Below, one piece after another: positions 21,816 to 30,225 of a stretch of 64,000 bases of DNA. A model generated the notes under the pieces. The model was not told the DNA's origin and ran no database searches. It saw nothing but the letters and a program-made list of their open reading frames with translations. The number at the start of each line of letters is the position of its first letter. Position 1 is the stretch's first letter. A program made the position numbers and the translations under genes. Origin of the DNA: Cherax quadricarinatus (lineage: Eukaryota > Arthropoda > Malacostraca > Decapoda > Parastacidae); NCBI RefSeq assembly GCF_038502225.1, contig NW_027196384.1, forward strand, positions 29,796 to 93,795, written 5' to 3'.

Positions 21816-22197
21816 AAAAATTGATATTAATAATAATAAAAAGTGCTGTCAGCTAATTGAATCTCCCTAGAACTATTTTCCCAGGGAGATTAATTATTCC
21901 CAGATTAAATACCAATTTTGAAGAACCATGAGTTGCCATTGTCCAAAACCCTGACCCACCTCTGGTATCATGGGATCAAACTCAGAAGAGCTTTTGGTTT
22001 TGCTCAAACATATGCTAATGTTCTTTTTATAAGAATCTTCCGATACTGTCCTAGACACCATAAATTCTGAAAAACTTATTGGAACATATATGGTCACAAG
22101 TCTCACCACTGTGAAGAGATCATTCTTGGCCCCAAAATTATGTGAAGAACAATTCAACCAAACTGCTCCAAACTGCAGTTTGGAGTGATTATCTAAA

Positions 22198-22345
22198 CTA
22201 TTGTATCTGGGCACCTCTGCAAAGACAGTGATTATGTATGAGTGATGGTGAAAGTGTTGACTGATAATGAAAGTTTTTTCTTTCTTTTTGGGTTACCCTC
22301 CCTTGGTGGGAAATGGCTGACGTGTTAAAAAAATAAAAAAAATTC
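22198..22345 (+). repeat. Orphan RTE 3' UTR end
   Basis: GGGCACCTCTGCAAAGACAG, a GATAATGAAAGTTTTTTC segment and a CTCCCTTGGTGGGAAATGG terminus followed by an A-rich run. Confidence 0.6.
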
Positions 22346-22404
22346 AACCGTAGATTAACAATGACTAGGATGATAATACATTTAATTAATGACACAGCAC
22401 TTAC

Positions 22405-22514
22405 CTATGGACGGCCGAACAATGGCCAAGGGCAATGATCCAGCCTCCTGTACCAGTACATGCTCTGCTAAAGCCTTTGTGTAAGTATAGGTGTTTGGCC
22501 GTGTCCCAATTAAT
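22405..22514 (-). CDS. FAR: Fatty acyl-CoA reductase, exon 4 (catalytic YxxxK)
   Basis: Encodes residues 197-233. [15 protein letters not shown] contains the catalytic Tyr206 and Lys210 of the short-chain dehydrogenase Y-x-x-x-K pair within the FAR-specific context P-N-T-Y-x-x-T-K-x-x-x-[11 protein letters not shown] is the next conserved strand. The exon begins after GACAG (22515-22519) with A that completes Lys197, and ends ATAG before GTAAGT. Despite being only 110 bp between old transposons it has no stop or substitution at a key residue, which supports a functional gene. Confidence 0.9.
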
Positions 22515-22577
22515 CTGTCAAAGAACACTTGTCACAGGTTAGTGTGAAAAAAAAATAACCTATTGAAAGCATATTAA

Positions 22578-23510
22578 CCCTTTCACTGCGGCATCCCAAA
22601 ATTAAATGGGTGACAGTGTTGAAAATAATAAAAAAAAAAGATTATGTGAAATGGCAGGGAATCTTTTTCTTAAAATAATGACATCACAAGTGCAAAATTT
22701 GATAGGGAACCTATGGAATTATGCAGGCACCAAAGTTGCAGTCTGGATGCAGTTTACACATTGGTAGTTTTGCCCACTTGGAATCTTATTTTAAGCTAAT
22801 GCCAATGCTCAATTCAACCTATTCATAGCTATTTTGTCAGAATACCTTCTGTTCTATGGACTGAGCACAACAAAATTCCCATTCAACTATCAGAACTACC
22901 CTATAATGTGTACAGAAGTTGGTAATTTAGCTAATTTTATACAAAACTTAAAATTCTTCAGTTTAAAAACAGGACAGTTTTATACACAATTTAAAATTTC
23001 CCACTTTAAAAACAGTTCAAAATAAACTCTTTAGGTATTTCAGCTGCTAAAGCAACCTACTTTCTGTTCATTAATCATGTCCCCAGGCCTCTACTATATA
23101 TCACTTGCCCTGTATTTTGAATACATTATCACAAAGTTTAACCCTATTTCTCAGATAATAAAATATGACCAAGAATAATTGGTAATGATTTAAACCATCC
23201 AAACAACTGGGGCAGACCTAGTAAAACCCATAAAATACACTGTGAACCTGGGAAGGCCCTACCCTTCTTCAGGAAAAAAATTTGCCAATATCAAATATTT
23301 CCGCCCACTCTGAGCCCTATTTCTAGCAACGTCCAGTTTAAGACCAGCCAAAACCATCTCTTACTATTTTGTTTTCCATTCAATCAACTGATATCAATAA
23401 AGTTATAAAAACCACACTAGAAAACACCTCAAAGTTGCAATTTTAAAAGAAACACAAGATCAGAGGTTTGCTCTTATCCTGCACTATGAGGATATCTATT
23501 GAGAATATCA
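22578..23510. mobile_element. Non-autonomous piggyBac-like element, second subfamily, right end decayed
   Basis: TTAA (22574-22577) then CCCTTTCACTG. The interior is collinear with 5340-6130 (AGGGAATCTTTTT, AATTTGATAGGGAA, GACTGAGCACAAC, GTTGGTAATTTAGC, TTGCAATTTTAA). The right terminus beyond about 23500 is not recognisable. The terminus pairs with the CAGTGAAAGGG-TTAA end at 3149-3163, so at least two terminal variants of one family exist. Confidence 0.65.
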
Positions 23511-23869
23511 GGCAAGCATATCTACTGAGAGTACCAATCAATAAGGGAATGTACTGAAAATATTAAGCAAGGATATCAAGTGAGAGTATTGAGTAGGAGT
23601 ATCAACTGAGATTATCAACTGTAATAAAATAAGAATAGCATACAAGATATTTGCATAAATGAATGCAAATTTATAACCAATAAAACCATGCTGTGAGGGA
23701 TATATTAAAACTAGTAATTAATGGTTAAAAAACATGGTTCACTAACTGAGACTTATTCCTGAAAACACAACAGAACGAGTATAATTAGGCGAGTATACCT
23801 AATCTCCCCTCCCCCTCCCCCCCCCCCAAAAAAAAGGAGAGGTCAAGTGTTTATCAAGAAGTGCCTTTG

Positions 23870-24190
23870 ACAAATGATAAAACACAGAGGAGCTGTGAAT
23901 CGACCCTTGCAACCATTTACAGATGAGTACACATACACAAATGACATACTACTATATAGAAAGTCGCTAGTTATGCTGAGCATAACTAGCGACCCACACC
24001 AGTTGACTAACCCTCAGGTACCCATTTTACTGATGGGTGAAGATAGACAACCAACCGGTGTAAGGAAACACGTCCAATGTTTCCATCCCTTTGCCGGGAA
24101 TCGAACCCGGACCCTCACCATGTGAAGTGAGAGCTTTTGCCACCAGGCCACGGGGCACCGTGCAGCACCAGTATGGAACCTGCACCTGAA
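23870..24190 (-). repeat. tRNA-derived SINE (complete head, part of tail)
   Basis: On the minus strand: CCGTGGCCTGGTGGC (A box), an anticodon-like CTCAC...GTGAG hairpin and GGTTCGATTCC (B box), then the family body (GGAAACATTGGACGTG, CATCAGTAAAATGGGTACC, GTCAACTGGTGTGGGTCGC). Related bodies are at 28930-29075, 36225-36510 and 40880-41160, the last three with an ATT-rich 3' tail. Confidence 0.7.
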
Positions 24191-24214
24191 AAAGTATGTT
24201 AAAAACTAGAGTGT

Positions 24215-24730
24215 AGAAGTATATAACAAGGATTGTTCCTGAGCCAAGGAGCATGAGCTATGCAGAGAGGCTAACCAAATTGGACCTAACGACACTGGAG
24301 GACAGAAGAACTGGGGATGACATGATAAAAACCATACAAAATATTCAGGGAAATTGATAAGGAAGACAGGTATAAGCTGTCTGAGAGGCAAGAAATGGGA
24401 ACTTGCAGTCACCACTGGAGGTTAAAGTCACAGATGAACCATAGAGATTTTAGGAAGTACGTATTTCTTCAGTCTCGGAGGTTAAGGTCACAGATGAAGC
24501 ACAGAGATTTTAGGAAGTATTTCTTCAGTCTCACAGTGGTCAGAAAGATGAATGATCTTAGTGAGGATGTGGTGGAAGGAGGCAGCTTACACAGTTTTAA
24601 GAGCAGGTACAACAGGGCCCATGAAGCTAAGAGGAAGTGACTAATGATTGGCAAGTTAAGAGGCAGGACCAGAAACTGGGAATCAACCCCTGCAACCACA
24701 AATAGGTGAGTACAAATAGGCGAATACGGT
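24215..24730 (+). pseudogene. CR1/Jockey-type LINE relic, C-terminal coding end and 3' tail
   Basis: Reads SYAERLTKLDLTTLEDRRTG, HRDFRKYFFSLTVVRKMNDL, then SEDVVEGGSLHSFKSRYNRA to a stop. This is the conserved C-terminus of CR1-type ORF2 (R-x-x-x-F-F-x-x-R-x-x-x-x-W-N-x-L). A 58-bp segment with HRDFRKY is duplicated in tandem (24418-24475 and 24476-24530). The 3' end is CAACCCCTGCAACCACAA-ATAGGTGAGTAC. Confidence 0.65.
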
Positions 24731-25219
24731 TTGCAAACACAACAAGTTGAGTAGAACTAAAAGAGTATTCCTATACTCACTCTCACACTTTTTGAAAAAA
24801 CATATTTGTGTATAATAAGGTGAGCAGACTCTGTGGCAGCACCAATAGGAGAAGTTGGGGGTAGCTTCACTTGCCCTCCAAACATCCCTTAGCACCTACA
24901 TAAAAATAGTAATAATAACGCTGCTTCATCTCCTCGCTCCCCTTCCAACCAGATAACAACCCCTAAGCACTCCCCCCTCCAATATATAAATTCTGGTGCT
25001 GCCCCTGCTGAAGACAGCTTCATGAGGTAATATACCCATATAGATATCCTGAAAACAATTGGTTGAGTATACCTCTACACACAGCCGGAAAAATGAAGAA
25101 TATCACTTGGAGAGCATTCCCCATCCCCCTCCCAAACATACATAAATTATATAATGAAAATCACAACAGGATAAACAACAATGTCAACAAACTAATGAAG
25201 ACAGAAGATGTTGACTTAC

Positions 25220-25365
25220 TTGGGTGTAAGGTAGTTGAAGGTTTCATCATCCATCCAGTCAATGAGTTGGATGAGCTTATAGGGATCAATAGGTGGAGGA
25301 TAGACCATTTCCTTAACTTCGCCACGATCACAGTTGCAATACGCAGTGGAAACATGTACCACTGC
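25220..25365 (-). CDS. FAR: Fatty acyl-CoA reductase, exon 3 (active-site Ser region)
   Basis: Encodes residues 149-196 and two bases of Lys197. HVSTAYCNCDR holds the FAR H-V-S-T-A-Y-x-N motif with the active-site Ser154, followed by EMVYPPPIDPYKLIQLIDWM, the usual E-x-V-Y-P and W-M segment leading to the catalytic Tyr. The acceptor is GGGCAG (25366-25371). The donor AA|GTAAGT keeps phase 2. Bordered by LINE relics on the right. Confidence 0.9.
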
Positions 25366-25439
25366 CTGCCCACAGCAAAATACAAGTATTTTATTAAAAT
25401 ACAATACACAACTGATACAATTTCAACATAAAAATTGAT

Positions 25440-25640
25440 AACTGATATAGTTTCATGAAAAAGGTAGCTACTTGGGTACACTAGAGTTAAAGACAGATAA
25501 AGCACAGGGATGTTAAAGTATTCCTTCGGTCTCAAAGTGGTCAGGAAGTGAAATAATCTCTATGAAGAAGTGGTAGAGACAAGTTCTATATATAATTTTA
25601 AGAGCAGGTATAATAGGGCCCATGAGGCTAGGAGGGAGTA
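25440..25640 (+). pseudogene. CR1-type LINE C-terminal relic
   Basis: GTATTCCTTCGGTCTCAAAG-TGGTCAGGAAGTG and AAGAGCAGGTATAATAGGGC parallel the 24.4-24.6-kb relic (FFSLTVVRK, FKSRYNRAH). Stops are present. Confidence 0.55.
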
Positions 25641-25730
25641 TGGCAAGCCACTCACCTCATTTTCAATTTTTTTCAGTCAAAATGTTTTGTAAAGTAAAAG
25701 GACACAAGTGCAACTAATGTGACATTTATT

Positions 25731-25773
25731 GTGGCAACGTTTCGCTCTCCAGGAGCTTTATCAAGCCATTACA
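25731..25773 (-). ncRNA. Hammerhead-like motif, U3-A8 variant, left arm
   Basis: Minus strand: TGGC, TTGATAA (25758-25764), stem II AGCTCCTGGAGAGC, GAAAC, GTT, GCCA. Stem I is TGGC/GCCA. The core differs from CTGATGA at positions 3 and 8, which pair with each other in the ribozyme. Stem III would be minimal. Confidence 0.55.
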
Positions 25774-26258
25774 AACAATACATGGACACAGAGGGTATAT
25801 AAAGGCTCAGAGTGAGGTGAATACTAGTGAGGTACCATTTCGAAGTTCACTAGTGGTAGTGGTAGTAGTAGTAGTAGTAGTGGTAGTGACAAAAGTAATA
25901 CAATATGGTAGAGCAATTAATTCGTACATGAGTAAAAGGATATAAAAGCTATTACTTGGGTAACATATAAATAGGTTGGACAAATATAAACTGGAATGAG
26001 GCAGCTTGTTTCAGTGTTCACTCTCTGTGCTTTGTGTAGTATAACTTCATTTTCTTTTTTGATTATAATAATAATTCTTTTTTGATTATAATAATAATGT
26101 GTAGAATAACAGGAGAGACTATGTGATGGCAGGGTTTACTGTTTTCAGGAGGATTCTTGCTAAGACTTCGGAGATGGTGAAGCTGCCGTTGTTTTGTTTA
26201 ATTGTATTCGAAACAGCGATCAGTGCTATATACCCTCTGTGTCCATGTATTGTTTGTA

Positions 26259-26301
26259 ATGGCTTGATAAAGCTCCTGGAGAGCGAAACGTTGCCACAAT
26301 A
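26259..26301 (+). ncRNA. Hammerhead-like motif, U3-A8 variant, right arm
   Basis: Identical to the left-arm motif: TTGATAA at 26264-26270, stem II AGCTCCTGGAGAGC, GAAA at 26285-26288, then CGTT and GCCA pairing with TGGC just before the core. Confidence 0.55.
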
Positions 26302-26866
26302 AATGTCACATTAGTTGCACTTGTGTCCTTTTACTTTACATATTGTCGGTAATTCTACCAACTTTATTACAAAATGTTTTGACAACCTATATGAAACTCC
26401 CACAGCAGCTGCAATGTCCCGAATACTCTGATGACAATCTGCGAATAGCCTTCTTCACTTTTTTAACACTGATGTGGCTTTTTTACGTTAATCATCCTCA
26501 ACTGATGTTCATCCAGCTTTGAATCAAGAAAACCACTCAAAACAGTGTGTCCAACCCATTGCTTCGTAGCCAAATGCTAGCTGAAATGTTCTGCGAGTTT
26601 CACTAGCCATTTTACCGAGCTTGGAACATTATTTCATACACAATTATTTATTTTAAAGATTCCATTGTTACACAAAAAATTGCAACAAAGTACAGACACT
26701 AGTGCCTGTTTAACGTTAACGGAATGACCGACTGCACTGACTGAAACTTGCCAGGTTACTTCACAAAGGAGTCTACTGTGCAGTGTGTCTATGCCTCTGC
26801 CATATTTCACCCAGGAAGCACGCAAAAAATCGAGTATGGGAACTTTTTGATAGCATCTCGTATACA

Positions 26867-26868
<2 letters not shown>

Positions 26869-26918
<50 letters not shown>

Positions 26919-26995
26919 CTCACCTAATTGTGGCTGCAGGGGTCGACTCATAGCTCCTGGCCCCACCTCTTCACTGTGTGTGCATGTGTGTACAC
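26869..26995 (-). repeat. (GT)n microsatellite fused to a CR1-type 3' end
   Basis: About 48 bp of GT repeats (26869-26916) run directly into TATACTCACCTAATTGTGGC-TGCAGGGGTCG, the complement of the CR1 3' end seen at 24680-24720. Confidence 0.75.
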
Positions 26996-27052
26996 AAGCT
27001 CTCAAAGGTACCGTAGTTAAGTATAACCCCATTTGTATACACTTGTACTCAC

Positions 27053-27301
27053 CACCAACTTGGTCATCTTGTGACAGAGTTCCACCAGGCGCTTGGTACC
27101 CAGCACGTTCATCTGTAGCGAGAGTTTGAGAGCCTCGTCAAACTTAACTGTAGCGGCCGCATGGAACACCACAGACACTGTAGAGATGAGGGTGGTGGCG
27201 TCCTCAGCATAGATGCCAAGACTTGGTAGTATTATGTCACCTTGCACTGGCACCAGCTTGCGGAACACCTCAGGTGACTTGCACCGTAGCTCGTCAAACA
27301 C
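27053..27301 (-). CDS. FAR: Fatty acyl-CoA reductase, exon 2
   Basis: Encodes residues 66-148, phase 0 at both ends. It begins VFDEL and contains VPVQGDIILPSLGI (FAR V-x-G-D motif), VVFHAAATVKFDE (the conserved H-x-A-A-x-V-x-F-x-E that lines the NADP pocket) and LQMNVLGTKRLVELCHKM (N-x-x-G-T motif). The acceptor is CACAG (27302-27306) and the donor GTGAGT (27047-27052). Directly upstream on the coding strand the acceptor and the VFDEL codons recur several times in a decayed tandem array. I chose the innermost acceptor because exon 1 ends in phase 0 and only this copy leads into unbroken FAR sequence without stop or extra residues. Confidence 0.9.
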
Positions 27302-27515
27302 CTGTGGACACACGTCTGTTAATACCATCACTCGTGCGCAGTAGCTGGTCAAGCACCTGTGGAGACACAGCTCGTCAAACACCCGTGGACACACATGTCT
27401 GTTAATACCATCACTCGTGTACAGCAGCTCATCAAGCACCTGTGGACACGCACCACAGCTCATCAGACACCTGTGGACACTCGCCATAGCTCACCTAACA
27501 CCTGTGCACACATGC
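27299..27515 (-). repeat. Tandem duplicates of the exon 2 splice acceptor
   Basis: CACCTGTGGA-type blocks, complement of CCACAG plus GTG, occur at about 27299, 27354, 27379 (CCC variant), 27435, 27468 and 27499. Most are preceded on the plus strand by CTCATC(A)-like sequence that would code V-x-D-E-L on the minus strand. Spacing is irregular (roughly 25-57 bp). Confidence 0.75.
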
Positions 27516-27759
27516 ACTATAGCTCATTGAACACCTATGGTTACATAGGTGTTCTATATCGGCCAAAATATTATATAAGACCGGACAATAATGAAGCATA
27601 CTTGTCTATGACCCATCGGGTTTGGGGCATTTTTTTTAAATATACTAATAAACAGCTGCGAGTGACCAAGAAAATTATAGACCCATACTGGTTTAACGCT
27701 TGATTTGATTATGATAATAGTTATAGAAGATCCAAACAGAGAACACACCATCGTCTCAC

Positions 27760-27895
27760 TCTTCTAGGGGAGGGTCCCTGGATTCAAGCAAGTGGAGTTG
27801 CTTCCTCCCTGATTGGCTTTCATTTCCCCTGTACTATGATACCGACGGGTTTAGCACTCCCCATCGATTTAAAATTTTATAATAAATAATAATGG
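27760..27895. repeat. Dispersed repeat, GGGAGCGCTAAACCC family
   Basis: AGGGGAGGGTCCCTGGATTC ... GGGTTTAGCACTCCCCATCG resembles pieces at 41760-41890, 42010-42140, 48720-48830 and 51690-51860. No coding content. Confidence 0.5.
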
Positions 27896-27899
27896 TGGC

Positions 27900-28925
27900 G
27901 GTAAGCTAAGACACATTCTTATAAGACACAATTATGGATGACAGTTACATTCATACAAACTCTTTACAAGTAGAGCACTGCTGTGGTCAGTTAGACACGT
28001 ATCCCTGTGATCTTAAAAGGTATCTCTCGTAGCATACACCACCCGTCCCCTGCCTCTTTGAACGATCCAAGAGACGTATCAACACAACCCCAGCTTCCCG
28101 TATCTCGACCCCACACAAGAGGCCTAGTAACTGTACCTAAAAACTCCCCAGTAGGCAGAGGCGCTGCAGCTCTAACCTGTCACTCAAGCTTCCTATGAGG
28201 CCCAGGAGCTGGAGATCAATAAACAAAAGAAAGAGGAGCTGTAGATTAACATCCTCAAGAGACCCAGGAGCCAGAGTTAAACCCAGTCAAACACATTAGC
28301 AATGCATACTAGTAACTTTCTCTGTGCCTTACAATGTTTCATTACACGTCAACTACATTATTTTTGTACCGCATAAAATTAAAAAATTAATTTAAAGACG
28401 AATCACTGAAACATGACAGGGAATTTTCCGTAGAGTTTCTCCCGCTGATCCTTACCAAGCAGGCAACATATATTGAGAGGTGTACATCTCACAGTGTATA
28501 TACAATGAGAGTTTAATTCCTATTTTAGGGATTAAAGTATTCTTGACCTGTGGTGAATAGGTGACATGCAGCCTAAATGACCCCTCATGTAGTATGTAGC
28601 CTTTTAAACCTTAATGACCAAGGGACCCTCTCTAAGGAAATATGTGTAACTATTGCAGCTTGGGCCTTTTTCCCTACAGAACGAGTGACCCCAGTCACCT
28701 TATCCTCTAACTGATACACCTTTGTGAAGAAAAGTTGTAGAACAAACATGGCAAAGTTTTACACAGAGCGAAACTTCGTCATAAAAACGTTTCTACACCA
28801 TTTCTTTCTTTTCATTACTGGTGGTTGTATGACATTTCGATCCAACTTCAATGTGCGTGGAGATACCAAAGCTCGAAAGAACTTGTGGAAAATTTTGGAT
28901 TTTCCTAAATTCAGCATGTCAATTT
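27900..28925. other. Intronic stretch without recognised feature
   Basis: No ORF with family motifs. The piece at 28730-28860 (AACTTCGTCATAAAAACG, CATTTCGATCCAACTTCAA) recurs in reduced form at 6875 and 41600. Confidence 0.45.
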
Positions 28926-28929
28926 GATT

Positions 28930-29075
28930 AATACAATAATTGTGTAATAAAATATGATGTATAACAAGGGGCTTTCTATATAGTAGCATGTCATTGATGT
29001 CAGCTAGGCCTTTATATCTTGTGCATGTACTTGTAGAAATAAAATTATATTAATTTTATTATTATTATTTTAACA
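28930..29075 (+). repeat. SINE 3' end
   Basis: ATAACAAGGGGCTTTCTATA, GTCATTGATGTCAGCTAGGC, GTACTTGTAGAAATAAAA then an ATT-rich tail. Same 3' end as 36400-36510 and 41030-41160. Confidence 0.65.
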
Positions 29076-29366
29076 CTATCAGTTCTCCGGCATCAGTTTC
29101 TTTACGGTAGACAAAATCTGTTTATTTTAGGTTAGGACAAATTAGGCTAGGTTGGGTGGGGTTTAAGTTGGATAAGGATTAGATAGGTTATGTTACCTAA
29201 ATCTATAAAAATAAATTCATATTTAATCACGCATAAGCAAATTTAAAGAAAGGTTACGACACATCTTGAAAAGGAGGCTGACGAAAATAACCACTGTAAC
29301 CTTTCAACTGGACGATCATGACTGGGGGACGAGAATGAACAGCAATATGAATATCTGATCAATAAT

Positions 29367-30225
29367 CTATGTGGTGGCAGTATCCATGTTTGTTCAATAA
29401 TATATATAGTGACAATATCCTTGCTTGTTCAATCTATGTGGAGGCAGTATCCCCGCTGTTCAATCTGTGGTGTCATCCTTGTTCCTTGCTTGTTGAATAA
29501 TCTATATGGTGGCAATATCTTTGCTTGTTCAGTAATCTATGTGGTGGCAATATCTTTGCTTGTTCAGTAATCTATGTGGTGGCAATATCTTTGCTTGTTC
29601 AGTAATCTATGTGGTGGCAATATCTTTGCTTGCTCAGTAATCTACGTGGTGGCAATATCTTTGCTTGCTCAGTAATCTATGTGGTGGCAATATCTTTGCT
29701 TGTTCAGTAATCTATGTGGTGGCAATATCTTTGCTTGCTCAGTAATCTATGTGGTGGCAATATCTTTGCTTGCTCAGTAATCTATGTGGTGGCAATATCT
29801 TTGCTTGTTCAGTAATCTGTGTGGTGGCAATATCTTTGCTTGTTCAGTAATCTATGTGGTGGCAATATCTTTGCTTGCTCAGTAATCTATGTGGTGGCAA
29901 TATCTTTGCTTGTTCAGTAATCTATGTGGTGGCAATATCTTTGCTTGTTCAGTAATCTGTGTGGTGGCAATATCTTTGCTTGTTCAGTAATCTATGTGGT
30001 GGCAATATCTTTGCTTGCTCAGTAATCTATGTGGTGGCAATATCTTTGCTTGTTCAGTAATCTATGTGGTGGCAATATCTTTGCTTGTTCAGTAATCTGT
30101 GTGGTGGCAATATCTTTGCTTGTTCAGTAATCTATGTGGTGGCAATATCTTTGCTTGTTCAGTAATCTGTGTGGTGGCAATATCTTTGCTTGTTCAGTAA
30201 TCTATGTGGTGGCAATATCTTTGCT
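29367..30225. repeat. 35-bp minisatellite, about 24 copies
   Basis: The unit is CAGTAATCTATGTGGTGGCAATATCTTTGCTTGTT. Copies are nearly identical except at three sites (TGTTC/TGCTC, CTATG/CTGTG/CTACG), with decayed copies at the left end. The pattern of variants repeats in blocks, which suggests duplication of groups of units. It lies in FAR intron 1. Confidence 0.95.

Larger units (their letters stand above)
25690..26369 (+). mobile_element. Inverted-repeat Penelope-like unit with two hammerhead-like arms
   Basis: Perfect 114-bp inverted arms (25688-25801 and 26227-26340) enclose a 425-bp middle. A 29-bp one-sided tail (TATTGTCGGTAATTCTACC...) follows the right arm. CAAAATGTTTTG at 25678-25689 and 26370-26381 is a 12-bp target duplication, so the whole structure inserted as one. 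Each arm holds a hammerhead-like core. There is no ORF, so it is non-autonomous. The Penelope assignment rests on the hammerhead in a terminal repeat and the tail and is an inference. Confidence 0.75.

Noticed and set aside
27223..27405. Plus-strand ORF over FAR exon 2
   Set aside because: Antisense shadow of the exon and the acceptor repeats.
29367..30225. Regular repeats resembling a CRISPR array
   Set aside because: Repeats are directly adjacent with no unique spacers, and the genome is animal.
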